From Ectothiorhodospiraceae bacterium (GTDB lineage: Bacteria > Pseudomonadota > Gammaproteobacteria > HK1): 64,000 bases of DNA. Below, piece after piece: positions 51,447 to 60,771 of this stretch. The notes beneath the pieces are model-generated. The model was not told where the DNA came from, did not search any database, and worked only from the letters and a program-made list of their open reading frames with translations. Where the stretch lies: assembly GCA_024234875.1 (NCBI GenBank), contig JACKNM010000002.1, positions 806,001 through 870,000 on the forward strand, written 5' to 3'. Numbering within the stretch: the stretch's first letter is position 1; each line of letters opens with the position of its first letter. A program made the position numbers and the translations under genes.

Positions 51447-51731
51447 TCAGAACGGCCGGTGGCGTGGCCCCTGGAAATCCCTTCTCTCCGGACGCGGACG
51501 CGCCTCGTTGACCCGCATGGTGCGGCCCTTCAAAGCGCGACCATCGAGATCTCGGATCGCTTGCTCGGCCTGTGCCCGATCCGGCATCTCGACGAATCCG
51601 AACCCCTTGGAACGCCCGGTCTCGCGATCCATCACGACGGTGGCCGACGACACGTCACCGTACGGCTGAAACGCTTGCCGGAGCTCGTCGTCACTCAGCT
51701 GGTAGGGCAGATTGCCCACATAGATCCTCAT
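51447..51731 (-). CDS. RNA-recognition-motif (RRM) RNA-binding protein
   Basis: A 94-residue single RRM protein: RNP2 is IYVGNLPY and RNP1 is SKGFGFVEM, followed by a short basic tail ending RRDFQGPRHRPF. Bacterial RRM proteins of this kind are often stress or cold-inducible and act as RNA chaperones. It is monocistronic with a long upstream non-coding region, as usual for such genes. Confidence 0.93.
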   Translation of the reverse strand: MRIYVGNLPYQLSDDELRQAFQPYGDVSSATVVMDRETGRSKGFGFVEMPDRAQAEQAIRDLDGRALKGRTMRVNEARPRPERRDFQGPRHRPF

Positions 51732-52111
51732 CGCATTCGACTCTCGAAACTCGTGCCATGTTGAGCGCGAATCGGGCCCCATCCCATGGCACCGGGCTCG
51801 GAGACCGACATCGCCGCCTGTCGCGGCGCTGACCGATAGTGAACCTGCCCGCTCGGAAACGCAATCCTGCTCGGATTGTATGCAGACAGACTCGTCGACC
51901 ACGCGCTTCAGGCCGTCCTGGAGGCACCGAGGATGCAACCGGAATGCGACGAGAATGCGTCGACGATGAAAGCGCTCTCGCCAGTCTCGTGCCGTTGCCG
52001 ATCGACGCGAGTCTCGCCATGCGTCGGTGCTCGACGTTGACCACCGCACGATCGAGCGGCCAAAGTGCTCACCTTCGCTGCGACGACGCGCCCCGTGCCC
52101 GTACCGACCAA
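51732..52111. promoter_or_regulatory. Divergent region between RRM and MocR genes
   Basis: About 380 bases. It must hold the RRM leader and the MocR promoter. Local composition is less GC-rich around 51840-51900. An in-frame upstream extension of the MocR gene exists from 51839, but its sequence is not domain-like. I see no clear terminator, riboswitch or repeat. Confidence 0.4.
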
Positions 52112-53638
52112 GTGACCCAGTCCAGACAGGAGTCCCGAGGCGGCGCCCGTGGTCTGCTGCTCGATGCGTTGTGCGTCGAGCGCGCGGGACGCCATCCTCT
52201 TCATCGCCAGGTCTACGAGGCACTGCGCGACGCCGTGCTCGCGGGGCGCGTTCGCCCGGGCACGCGCCTGCCGTCGACTCGCTCGCTCGCGAGCCAACTC
52301 GGTGTCTCGCGCAATACGGTGATCAGCGCCTACGAGCAATTGACCTCGGAGGGCTTTCTCGAGTCACGCGCCGGTGCCGGCACGCGGGTCTGCGCGGTCT
52401 TTCCCGAGCGCCCGAGTGGCACGCCGACGCGAGCACTCGTCCGCGCGAGGACCACGCCACCACCCACGGTGTCGCGGCGCGGTGCGCTGATCGGAGCGAC
52501 CCTGCGCCCGACGTCGCCCGCCACCGCCACTGCGTTCCAGCCGGGCCTGCCGGCGCTCGACCAGTTCCCCTTCGCGATCTGGAATCGCCTGCTCACGCGC
52601 GCCGCCCGCCAGCTCGACCGTGCCGAGCTCGGGTACGGTGCGAGCGGTGGCCTGCCCGCATTGCGCGAGACGGTGGCCGAGTACCTGACCGCGTCGCGCG
52701 GGGTGCGATGTCGGCCGAGCCAGGTGGTGGTGACCGGTGGCGCGCAAGCGGCCCTCGATCTCGCGACCCGCATGCTGCTCGACCCGGGCGACGAGGCCTG
52801 GCTGGAGGAGCCTGGCTACTCGGGCGCCCGCGGGGCGCTGCTCGCCGCCGGTGCCAGGCTCCGTCCGGTGCCGGTGGACGACGAGGGCCTCGACGTCGAG
52901 CACGCGGCCGCACATTTTCCGCGCGCCCGACTCGCGTACGTGACGCCGTCTTATCAATTCCCCTGTGGCGTCACGATGAGTCTCGAGCGTCGCCTGAGCC
53001 TCATCGACTGGGCGGAACGCGCCGGGGCGTGGGTGATCGAGGACGACTACGACAGCGAGTACCGATATCGCGGCCGACCACTGAACGCACTCCAGGGGCT
53101 CGACGACGGCGAGCGCGTGGTCTACCTCGGAACTTTCTCCAAGACCTTGTTCCCCGCGCTGCGCGTCGCGTACCTGGTGGTTCCCGAGCCGTTGGCCGAC
53201 GCGTTCCGCAACGCGCTGCGAATCACCGGTCAGGACGCGTCGGTGCCGGTGCAGGCCGCACTCGCGGCATTCATCGGCGAGGGCCACTTCGCCGCCCACG
53301 TGCGTCGGATGCGCGCGCTCTACGCGAGCCGCCAGCGCCGCTTCGTCGAGCTCGCATCCGCCCGTGTCGGCGACTGGCTCGACATCCGCCCGACCGATGC
53401 CGGCATGCAGATCGCCGCCACGCTGCGCGTCGCCGGTGACGACCGCGCGGTCAGCGCGGCGGCGGCGCGGCGCGGTCTCGTCGCACCGCCGCTGTCGGGG
53501 CTTCACCTCGGTCCGGTCACTCGCAGCGGCCTCTTCCTCGGCTATGCCGGCATCGACGATGCGCGGCTCGAGTCGTCGCTCGAGCGCCTCGCCGATGCGC
53601 TGCGCGAGGTGCTCGGTGCCGATCCGGCACACTCGTGA
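52112..53638 (+). CDS. MocR-family (GntR HTH + aminotransferase) regulator
   Basis: A 508-residue PLP-dependent transcription factor. The GntR winged HTH spans about 25-95 (LHRQVYEALRDAVLAGRVRPGTRLPSTRSLASQLGVSRNTVISAY...). The fold-I aminotransferase domain includes SFS-like lysine K344 in GTFSKTLFPALR. MocR proteins such as PdxR and GabR respond to amino acids or vitamers. The start GTG at 52112 is tentative: no good ribosome site. It is translationally coupled (GTGA) to the hydrolase gene. Confidence 0.88.
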   Translation: MTQSRQESRGGARGLLLDALCVERAGRHPLHRQVYEALRDAVLAGRVRPGTRLPSTRSLASQLGVSRNTVISAYEQLTSEGFLESRAGAGTRVCAVFPERPSGTPTRALVRARTTPPPTVSRRGALIGATLRPTSPATATAFQPGLPALDQFPFAIWNRLLTRAARQLDRAELGYGASGGLPALRETVAEYLTASRGVRCRPSQVVVTGGAQAALDLATRMLLDPGDEAWLEEPGYSGARGALLAAGARLRPVPVDDEGLDVEHAAAHFPRARLAYVTPSYQFPCGVTMSLERRLSLIDWAERAGAWVIEDDYDSEYRYRGRPLNALQGLDDGERVVYLGTFSKTLFPALRVAYLVVPEPLADAFRNALRITGQDASVPVQAALAAFIGEGHFAAHVRRMRALYASRQRRFVELASARVGDWLDIRPTDAGMQIAATLRVAGDDRAVSAAAARRGLVAPPLSGLHLGPVTRSGLFLGYAGIDDARLESSLERLADALREVLGADPAHS

Positions 53639-54564
53639 GCACCACCGCGTACGTCGCCGAGGACGAGCTACGGCGGGTCGAGCGACTCGGACGACCGGCG
53701 TGGACCGGGCCGCCCGGCGCCCGAATCGCGTGGCGGCGTTTCGGCCCTGCCCGCACCACACCGGTGGTCCTCCTCCACGGCGGCTCGGGCTCCTGGCTGC
53801 ACTGGATCCGCAACGTGGAGACGCTCGCGCGCGACCACGACGTGCTCGCCCCCGACACCCCGGGCCTGGGTGATTCCGATCCGCCGCTCGGCGGCTTCGA
53901 CCCCGAGGACCTGCTGGGCTCGGTGCGGCGACTCGCGCGCGCGCTCGCCCTCGGTCTCGACGCGCTCGTGGGCGAGCGGCCGGTGCATCTCGTCGGCTTC
54001 TCGATGGGCGGCGTGGTCGGTGGGCATCTCGCGGCGATGGCGCCGGAGCGCGTGCGCGCCTTCACCCTGGTCGGCGGCGCCGCGCTCGGTGTCGGCTGGA
54101 GCGGATTGCCCGGTCGGTTGCGCGCGACCACGCCGGGGATGCCGCTGGCGAAGCGTCTCGACGCGCAGCGACACAACCTCGGGGTGCTGATGTTGCGCGA
54201 TCCAGAGGCCGCGAGCCCGCTCGGCGAATGGATCCAGCTTCGCAACCTCGAGCGCGCCCGCATCCGCACCCACGCGCTCGGAGCGAGCGACGTGCTCGCG
54301 CGCGCGCTGCCGTCGGTGCGCGCACCGATCGACGCCATCTGGGGCGAGCACGACGTGTACCTCCAGCCCGACCCTTCGGCCTCGGCACGCGCACTGCGCA
54401 CGGCTCACCCCGAGGCGACCGTCCACCACGTCAGCGAGGCCGGGCATTGGGTGATGTTCGAGCGTGCTGCGCGCTTCGATGCGCTGCTGGCCGCGATTCT
54501 GGAGCGACGCGGGACCACCCGCGGTGACTCAGCCGTCGAGGAACGCGGCCCAGAGCAGGCGTAG
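53635..54564 (+). CDS. Alpha/beta hydrolase
   Basis: A 309-residue alpha/beta-hydrolase with oxyanion motif LLHGGSGSWLHW, nucleophile elbow GFSMGG (S123), Asp in WGEHDVYL and His in SEAGHWVMFE. Reaction unknown. It starts within the MocR stop codon and is presumably regulated with it; its 3' end overlaps the convergent TSUP gene by 36 bases. Confidence 0.9.
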   Translation: MSTTAYVAEDELRRVERLGRPAWTGPPGARIAWRRFGPARTTPVVLLHGGSGSWLHWIRNVETLARDHDVLAPDTPGLGDSDPPLGGFDPEDLLGSVRRLARALALGLDALVGERPVHLVGFSMGGVVGGHLAAMAPERVRAFTLVGGAALGVGWSGLPGRLRATTPGMPLAKRLDAQRHNLGVLMLRDPEAASPLGEWIQLRNLERARIRTHALGASDVLARALPSVRAPIDAIWGEHDVYLQPDPSASARALRTAHPEATVHHVSEAGHWVMFERAARFDALLAAILERRGTTRGDSAVEERGPEQA

Positions 54565-55302
54565 CCCGAGCACGGTGAGCACCGCGCGGAAGACGTGAAG
54601 GAAGACCCGATCGGAGAGCCGATTGAGCAGGTTGCGGCCGACGAAGGTGCCGACGAGCCCGACCGCGATCATCACCGCGAGGAGCGGGAACCACGGCAGG
54701 TACAGGAAGCCGATGGCGCCGAAGGCGACCACCTTCAGACCGTGCTGGAGCGCGGTGCACGCGGCCTGAGTCGCCACCAGCCCGTGACGGCCCAGCCGCT
54801 CCGGCGAGAGAAAGGCGGCGACGAATGGGCCGGTCCCGCCGACGAACATGGTGACGAAGCTGGCCGCGGCACCGACCAGGGGATAGCTCCAGCGCGGCAC
54901 GTTCGCCGGCCGCAGCCGCGGCGACCAGACCGAGTACAGCACGAAGACGCCGAGCACGGCCTGCAACGTCGAGCGCGACAGGGCCACGAACAGCGACGCC
55001 GCGATGGTGACGCCGACCAGCCCGCCGGCGGTGAACAGCCCGACCAGACCCCAGTCGACGTTGCGGCGCATGATCGCCACCCGCCCGCAGTTCGCCCCGA
55101 GCTGCACCGCGCCGTGCACCGGAATCGCCACCGCCGGCGGCATGATCGAGGCGAGCACCGCGATCATCACGATGCCGCCGCCGAGCCCGACCGCGGCGGT
55201 GAAGGTCGCGGTGAGAAAGCTCAGGCCGACGAGGCCGAGCGCCACCGATGCCGACATCTCCGGCGGCAGCAGGGGTTCCAGAGCGGAGAGGACGACGTCC
55301 AA
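54529..55302 (-). CDS. TauE/SafE (TSUP) family sulfite/organosulfur exporter-like protein
   Basis: A 257-residue inner-membrane protein with about eight helices; FTAAVGLGGGIVMIAVLASIMPP and the second half-repeat FVTMFVGGTGPFVAAFL are the family's paired motifs. Substrate is probably an organosulfur anion. The TTG start gives the normal N-terminus; AAGG is upstream. No sulfur genes are nearby. Confidence 0.85.
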   Translation of the reverse strand: MDVVLSALEPLLPPEMSASVALGLVGLSFLTATFTAAVGLGGGIVMIAVLASIMPPAVAIPVHGAVQLGANCGRVAIMRRNVDWGLVGLFTAGGLVGVTIAASLFVALSRSTLQAVLGVFVLYSVWSPRLRPANVPRWSYPLVGAAASFVTMFVGGTGPFVAAFLSPERLGRHGLVATQAACTALQHGLKVVAFGAIGFLYLPWFPLLAVMIAVGLVGTFVGRNLLNRLSDRVFLHVFRAVLTVLGLRLLWAAFLDG

Positions 55303-55403
55303 GGGTAGCCTTCAGGTGCTCGACGACGCGCACCGCGGCCACCCGCCGTGGCCATACGCCACGGCGGTGCGACCATCGCGGCGCCGTGCGCTCGACTCGC
55401 GCC

Positions 55404-56783
55404 TCAACCCTCGGGACGGCAGAGCGACATCAGCTCGCCGGCGTTGGCCACGTCCTCGACGTGCTGAAGCCGGTCGAGCAGCGAGCGCGCACGCGCCTCG
55501 CCGATGACCGGTGTCGTGAGGGCGAGGAACTTCTCCGCCAGCCGCCGGCCCTGTCGCTCGAGATCGACGTCCGGCTTGCTGGCGTCACCGCGCAGGCGAT
55601 GCGTCACCCCGTCACCCAGCGTCACCACCACGTCGCTGGTCGCGAACTCGAGGTCGGCCTCGCCGACGACCCGCATCCGCCGCCGCAGTGCGACCAGATC
55701 CGGCTCCGCGCACGACTCGGCGGTGTAGGCGTCGATCGACGCCGTGTCGCGCCCGGCGAGGGCCATCGCCGCGGTATGACGGAGGCTGAACTTGGCCTCG
55801 AGGCCGGTGCTCGGCTCCTGGATGTCGCACATCCGCAGGTTCGCGGTGGGGACGTGGATCTCGACCCGCTCCACCCGGCCGGGGTCGAGCCCGGCCTCGA
55901 CCGCCTGGCGCATCGCCTCGATGCTCGCATGCGTTCCGTAGCAGGCGGCGTGGTACTTGAACAGGACGCCGGGGGTGAGGAACGTCTCACCGAATCCCTC
56001 CAGCGCGGCGGCGGCGTCTGGAGCCTCGACATGGGTGTCGGCGAGCCCCTGGGCGCACTCCAGCGCATCGGGACGGGCGGTATAGCCGCGCCGCGCGAGC
56101 TGCGCTGCGAGCAGGCCATTGGCGGCGGCCTTGCCGGCGTGGAGCGGCTTGCACATGGTGCCGAACATCGACTTCAACCCCGCCGCCTGGGTGGCCGCGA
56201 TGCCGAGGGCGACCGCGGTGCGGTCGGTGTCGAGCCCGAGCAGGTTCGAGGCCGCGGCGGCGGCGCCGACGGTCCCCGAGATGCCGGTGCTGTGGAAGCC
56301 ACGCTCGTAGTGCTCCCGGGTGAGGAATCGCCCGGAGCGGCATTCGGTCTCCAGGCCGGCGACGAACGCCGCCAGCATGGCGCGACCGTCGTGCCCATCG
56401 CGCTCCGACAGCGCGAGCACCACCGGCGCCACCGGCACGCTGGGGTGCCCGATCATCGCCGGGTGGACGTCGTCGTAATCGAGCGCGTGCGAGAACGTGC
56501 CGTTGATCATCGCCGCCTGATAGGCCGAGGTCCGCAACCGGTGCCCGACCACGCTCGCCTGTGGCTTGCCACCCGCCTCCTCGAGCTCGGCGAGGAGCAA
56601 TGTGCCGGTCCCCTCGGTGGCACCCGCGATGGTGACGCCGAACCAGTCGAGCAGACACTGGCGGGCGACGGTGCGAACCGCCGCCGGCAACGCGTCGTAG
56701 CGCAGGCCCGCGGCCTGGCCGGCGAGGCGCGCAGTCAGGCCCTCGGCGCTGACGGTGGCGGGAGCGGGACGTTGCTGGGCCAT
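55404..56783 (-). CDS. MmgE/PrpD family protein
   Basis: A 459-residue protein of the 2-methylcitrate dehydratase-like family. LDWFGVTIAGATEG, MINGTFSHALDYDDVHPAMIGHPSVPVAP and GTMCKPLHAGKAAANGLLAA are characteristic. Members include PrpD and itaconate or other dehydratases; without prpB/prpC neighbours the substrate is open. GGAGG lies 8 bases before the start. It lies 83 bases downstream of the PhzF gene on the same strand. Confidence 0.9.
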   Translation of the reverse strand: MAQQRPAPATVSAEGLTARLAGQAAGLRYDALPAAVRTVARQCLLDWFGVTIAGATEGTGTLLLAELEEAGGKPQASVVGHRLRTSAYQAAMINGTFSHALDYDDVHPAMIGHPSVPVAPVVLALSERDGHDGRAMLAAFVAGLETECRSGRFLTREHYERGFHSTGISGTVGAAAAASNLLGLDTDRTAVALGIAATQAAGLKSMFGTMCKPLHAGKAAANGLLAAQLARRGYTARPDALECAQGLADTHVEAPDAAAALEGFGETFLTPGVLFKYHAACYGTHASIEAMRQAVEAGLDPGRVERVEIHVPTANLRMCDIQEPSTGLEAKFSLRHTAAMALAGRDTASIDAYTAESCAEPDLVALRRRMRVVGEADLEFATSDVVVTLGDGVTHRLRGDASKPDVDLERQGRRLAEKFLALTTPVIGEARARSLLDRLQHVEDVANAGELMSLCRPEG

Positions 56784-56866
56784 CGGGGAACCTCCGCAGT
56801 AGCTGGCGCGGAGCGGAAAGCTCGCATACGGCCTCGTCGTGGTCAAACGCCGCGCGCGGGTCCGAA

Positions 56867-57778
56867 TCAGACCTCGATCGAGCCCTCCGACACCATCACG
56901 CATTCGCCCGCCACCCGCACCGCCCGGACGGCACCACCTTCGGTGTCGACCTCGATGGTGATGACGCTCGGCCGCCCCATCTCGAACCCCTGCTCGACGA
57001 TCCAGCGGTGCGTGCCGTCCCCTCGCCCGTCGCGCGCCGCGAGATAGCCGGCCAGCGCCGCGGCGGCGGAACCGGTCGCCGGATCCTCGACCACGCCGTG
57101 ATCGGGCGCGAACATGCGCGCTCGGAGGTCGGCCTGATCGGTCTCCGGGTCACGGCACACCACGTAGACCGCATCGGCCCACCAACCCTGGATCACCCGC
57201 CTCCAGGTGGCCGGCTCGACCGCCGCCCGCGCGAGCGCACCGCGCCCGGTCACCGGGACGATCAGGTAGGGCGCGCCGCACGACGCACCCTGTGGCGCGT
57301 CACGCCCGTCGACGACGATGTCGGCGACCTCGAGCGACAGGGCGGCGGCGAGCTCCGCCACCGGCGGCGGAGTCGGGCCGCGCTCGGGCAGTCGGGCGGC
57401 GGTGAGGCATGCGCCGACGGCCGCGCCATCGCGTGTGGTGATGGTGACCGGAACCGGGCCGACCCCCTCCTCGAGAACCAACGCGGTCCCCGCTGCCGGC
57501 AACGGCACGATGCCGGTGCGCACCAGCACGTAGGCGGTGCCGACGGTGGGGTGACCGGCGAACGCCATCTCCCGCGCCGGGGTGAAGATCCGTACCCGGC
57601 AGGTGTGGGAGGGGTCGTCCGCGGGCAACACGAAGGTGGTCTCGGACAGGTTGAACTCGCGGGCGATGGCCTGCATCGCGGCGGTGTCGAGACCACGCGC
57701 ATCGGGCAGCACCGCGAGCGGGTTGCCGCCGAAGCGGCGGTCGGTGAACACGTCGGTGGTGACGAATCGATAACGCAT
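56867..57778 (-). CDS. PhzF family isomerase/epimerase
   Basis: A 303-residue protein with duplicated diaminopimelate-epimerase folds: DVFTDRRFGGNPLAVL, catalytic Glu in FNLSETTFV, GHPTVGTAYVL and the C-terminal DHGVVEDPATGSAAAALAGYL. Most such proteins are not in phenazine pathways and their substrates are unknown. ATG 57778 has GAGG 6 bases upstream; an ATG two codons earlier is possible. Confidence 0.9.
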   Translation of the reverse strand: MRYRFVTTDVFTDRRFGGNPLAVLPDARGLDTAAMQAIAREFNLSETTFVLPADDPSHTCRVRIFTPAREMAFAGHPTVGTAYVLVRTGIVPLPAAGTALVLEEGVGPVPVTITTRDGAAVGACLTAARLPERGPTPPPVAELAAALSLEVADIVVDGRDAPQGASCGAPYLIVPVTGRGALARAAVEPATWRRVIQGWWADAVYVVCRDPETDQADLRARMFAPDHGVVEDPATGSAAAALAGYLAARDGRGDGTHRWIVEQGFEMGRPSVITIEVDTEGGAVRAVRVAGECVMVSEGSIEV

Positions 57779-57799
57779 GGCCATCCTCGTTTGACTTGC

Positions 57800-58276
57800 T
57801 CAGTCGCCGGGCTCCGGCCTCGCGGCCTGCGGCACCAGCCAGCGCGCGACGAGCCACGCCGCGGCCACGCCGACGATGGCACCGATACCGTTGGCGAGGA
57901 CGTCGAGCAGGCTCGCGGTGCGCTCGGCGGTGAACGCCTGCGCCAGCTCGATCGACGCGCCGTAGCCGAAGGTCGCGGCGAAGCAGGTCACCACCCCACC
58001 GCGTACGGCCGGATAGGCCAGAACCGCCGCGCCACCGATGGCCGCGTAGGCGATCAGGTGCGCCGCCTTGTCCCAGATCCGAATCGGCGGCAGGGACTCG
58101 ACCGACGACATCGACAACCACGCCACCACGCCCACCATCGCCCACAGCGCCGGGCGTGCGAGCCGAGCCGTCCAGTGCAGCGTGGCGCGACGCGACCCGG
58201 CGGCGGCGTTCACCGACCGCGCGGCCCGCGCGGTCGCGGCGCCCGCGCCCGCGCCCGCATCAGCCCCACACGCCAC
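57800..58276 (-). CDS. VanZ-like membrane protein
   Basis: A 158-residue protein with four hydrophobic helices and the VanZ-type DKAAHLIAYAAIGG...YGASIELAQAF...SLLDVLANGIGAIVG segments. Function of these small stand-alone VanZ proteins is not established. The start is uncertain; the GTG at 58276 overlaps the creatininase-family gene by 17 bases and the first 25 residues are low complexity. Confidence 0.8.
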   Translation of the reverse strand: MACGADAGAGAGAATARAARSVNAAAGSRRATLHWTARLARPALWAMVGVVAWLSMSSVESLPPIRIWDKAAHLIAYAAIGGAAVLAYPAVRGGVVTCFAATFGYGASIELAQAFTAERTASLLDVLANGIGAIVGVAAAWLVARWLVPQAARPEPGD

Positions 58277-59018
58277 CGGAGAGGATGGCTCGGGCGAGCT
58301 CGCGGCCGGCCGCCTCCAGGAGTCGCTCGCCCTTCTTCGCGCTCGCCGCCGAGGGCACGCCGATCACCCCGGCCGGGGTGATGTCGGCGAACGACCGATA
58401 GCGGTAGATCCCGGTCGGCCCGACGAGGGCGACCTGATCGGCCTCCACCGTGCGCATCGCCTCCTGGTCGACCAGATCGGGGCGTAGCGCCAGCAGCATC
58501 GACGTCTCGGCCTCACCCGCGTGGCGGACGTTCTCCTGCTTCTCGAGGATCTCCCGGAACGCCTTGGCGATGCCGGTGATGGTCCAGTAGGTGCCGGTCG
58601 CGATCGGGGCACCGAGCTCGACCGAGAGCTCCCCCGCGATCACGTTCAGCGCATTGATGTTCCCGCCGTGACCGTTCATGAGCAGGATGCGACGGAAGCC
58701 GTGTCGCACCGCCGAGCGGCACACGCAGCGCAGCAGCGCGTGGTAGGTGGCGTGGTCGAGGGTGATGGTGCCGCCGAGAGCCATGTGGTGCTCGGCGAGC
58801 CCGCACCAGACGGTGGGTGCGACCACCACCGGCGCCTCCTCGGCGACCAGCCGTGCCGCCCGCTTCGACACCTCGGTGGCGAGCAATGCGTCGACCTGGA
58901 CCGGGAGGTGCGGGCCGTGCTGCTCGGTCGAGCCGCAGGGCACGATCAGGATCGCGTCCTGCGCGGCCCGCTCCCGGAGCTCGTACGCCTTGAGGTTGTG
59001 CCATTCGATCTCGATCAT
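58260..59018 (-). CDS. Creatininase family amidohydrolase
   Basis: A 252-residue enzyme of the creatininase/formamide-hydrolase fold with binuclear-metal ligands in CGSTEQHGPHLPVQVDALLA, MNGHGGN and HAGEAETS. Related proteins act on cyclic amides or formamides, or in cofactor biosynthesis (MftE). First gene of a possible creatininase-VanZ-PhzF-MmgE/PrpD leftward set. An inverted repeat lies 34 bases upstream of its start. Confidence 0.9.
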   Translation of the reverse strand: MIEIEWHNLKAYELRERAAQDAILIVPCGSTEQHGPHLPVQVDALLATEVSKRAARLVAEEAPVVVAPTVWCGLAEHHMALGGTITLDHATYHALLRCVCRSAVRHGFRRILLMNGHGGNINALNVIAGELSVELGAPIATGTYWTITGIAKAFREILEKQENVRHAGEAETSMLLALRPDLVDQEAMRTVEADQVALVGPTGIYRYRSFADITPAGVIGVPSAASAKKGERLLEAAGRELARAILSGGVWG

Positions 59019-59375
59019 CGCTCGCCCCCTCTGTCGTGGAATCGACGCGCCCGCGGCCAGATGGCCGCGCGCTGCCGACGATGTCGCGCGAGTCTATGCC
59101 AACCGATGACGGGCGTCGCGCTGGTCGTCCGGCGCGCAGGCGCCAAGAGGGTGTATCTGAAATGATGGCCGTCGCGAGAGGGGTGCTGAGGGTGAGTGGC
59201 AAGGCGTGGGGGTGCACGTCGCGCGGGAGCATGGCCGGGCCATGTGACCGGGCGATGGGGGCCCCACAACGCAGCCACGCGCACTCAGCGGACCTCGCAG
59301 CAGGTCGTCATCTCGGATACACCCGCTAAGCTCTGCGACATCGGGACGGCTGCATCACGCGGGAGGAGGCGGACA
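59019..59375. promoter_or_regulatory. Divergent region with three inverted repeats
   Basis: 357 bases between the creatininase-family and enoyl-CoA hydratase genes, no supported gene. Structures: CGCGGCCA-GA-TGGCCGCG (59052-59069), CATGGCC-G-GGCCATG (59230-59244) and a distant pair GGTGTATC (59149-59156)/GATACACC (59316-59323) 159 bases apart. The first two have the look of operators. Confidence 0.45.
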
Positions 59376-60143
59376 GTGGACGGCGAGGTTCGGATCGAGC
59401 GCGACGGAGCGATCACGGTGGTCCGCATGTGGCGGCCCGAGAAGAAGAACGCGCTGACGGCGGACATGTACGCCGCGCTCGCCGATGCGCTGGAGGCCGC
59501 GTCGGCGAGCGACGAGGTCCGGGTGGTGGTCATCGCCGGCGCCCCGGGGGCCTTCACCGCCGGCAACGACCTGGCCGACTTCCTGCACCGGCCACCACGG
59601 GACCGGGCCGCGCCGGTGTTTCGATTCATCGACGCATTGCCGGCCTGCCCGGTGCCGGTGGTGGCCGCGGTGGACGGCCCCGCCGCCGGCATCGGCACCA
59701 CCATGCTGCTTCACTGCGACCTGGTCTATGCCTCCACCCGCACCCGGTTCGTCCTCCCGTTCGTGAATCTCGCGTTGGTGCCGGAGGCGGGCTCGTCGTT
59801 GCTGCTGCCGCGGCTCGCGGGGCTGCAACGGGCGAGCGAGCTGCTGATGCTCGGCGAGCCGTTCGACGCCGCGCGCGGGGCGGAGATCGGCCTGGTGAAC
59901 GCGGTCTGCGAGCCCGACGCGGTGGAGGCGACGGCGCTGGCCGCGGCGCGCAAGCTCGCCGCCAAGCCGCGGGCCGCGCTACGCGCCACCAAGGCGCTGC
60001 TGCGCCGCGAGCCCGAGCCGGTCGCGGCGCGCATCGACATCGAGCTCGCCGAGTTCGACCGCCACCTCGACAGCCCGCACGCGCGCGAGGCGTTCAGCGC
60101 CTTCCTGCAACGCCGCCCGCCGGACTTCGACGGATTGGGGTGA
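59376..60143 (+). CDS. Enoyl-CoA hydratase/isomerase family protein
   Basis: A 255-residue crotonase-fold enzyme. The oxyanion segments AGNDLADF and GPAAGIGTTMLLHCDLVYA, and NLALVPEAGSSLLLPRLAG with one active-site Glu, are present. It probably hydrates or isomerises unsaturated acyl-CoA. GTG 59376 is chosen because GGAGGAGG lies 6-9 bases upstream; an upstream open frame is rejected. Confidence 0.9.
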   Translation: MDGEVRIERDGAITVVRMWRPEKKNALTADMYAALADALEAASASDEVRVVVIAGAPGAFTAGNDLADFLHRPPRDRAAPVFRFIDALPACPVPVVAAVDGPAAGIGTTMLLHCDLVYASTRTRFVLPFVNLALVPEAGSSLLLPRLAGLQRASELLMLGEPFDAARGAEIGLVNAVCEPDAVEATALAAARKLAAKPRAALRATKALLRREPEPVAARIDIELAEFDRHLDSPHAREAFSAFLQRRPPDFDGLG

Positions 60144-60150
60144 ACGCCGG

Positions 60151-60576
60151 TTACGACGCCGGCAGAGGGTGCTCGGTGATCACGTGCTCGGCGACCGGTC
60201 GCCCGCCGATCAGGTGCTCCTGGATGATCCGCTCGAGCACCTCGGGAGTACAGCCGCGGTACCAGGTGCCGTCGGGATAGACCACCGCCACCGGCCCCTC
60301 CATGCACACCTGGAGGCAGTTCGCCTTGGTGCGGAACACCCCGCCATCGCGGACCAGGCGGAGCTGCACCAGACGCCGCTTCAGGAAGTCCCAGGACTCC
60401 AGGCTCTGGTCCTTGTCACAGCACTTGGGGTTGGTCTGGTCGCAGCAGAGGAAGATGTGACGCTGGATGCGATCGACCCCGAGCATCTCCACCTTCCGTG
60501 CGAGCTGGGCCTCGACGTCGGGGGGCTCGCTCGACGGGGTGGACGCCGGCTGGGATGGGGATTCGGGCTGCGACAT
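60151..60576 (-). CDS. Thioredoxin-like [2Fe-2S] ferredoxin
   Basis: A 141-residue ferredoxin of the thioredoxin-like (2Fe-2S) class. Cluster ligands are in HIFLCCDQTNPKCCDK and NCLQVCMEGP, with CTPEVLERIIQEHL at the end. A Pro/Ser-rich 30-residue leader precedes the domain. Partner enzymes are not apparent. GGAGGAG is 3-5 bases before the start. It is divergent from the sensor kinase. Confidence 0.9.
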   Translation of the reverse strand: MSQPESPSQPASTPSSEPPDVEAQLARKVEMLGVDRIQRHIFLCCDQTNPKCCDKDQSLESWDFLKRRLVQLRLVRDGGVFRTKANCLQVCMEGPVAVVYPDGTWYRGCTPEVLERIIQEHLIGGRPVAEHVITEHPLPAS

Positions 60577-60771
60577 GGGCTCCTCCGGTCCGCGCGGGAT
60601 GGCGTGGGGACGGTTCGGAGCCATGACCGGCGGCCCCGTCCGCGGCGCAAAGGTTAGCACCGTCGGCCATGCCACCGGACCACCGGGCGTCTCGACCTTG
60701 CCGCGCGCATTCGCCGCCCCGACCTGCACGGCATGGGGCGGCGCCGCCGCCCGCGCGTGGAGGAGGCTCCG

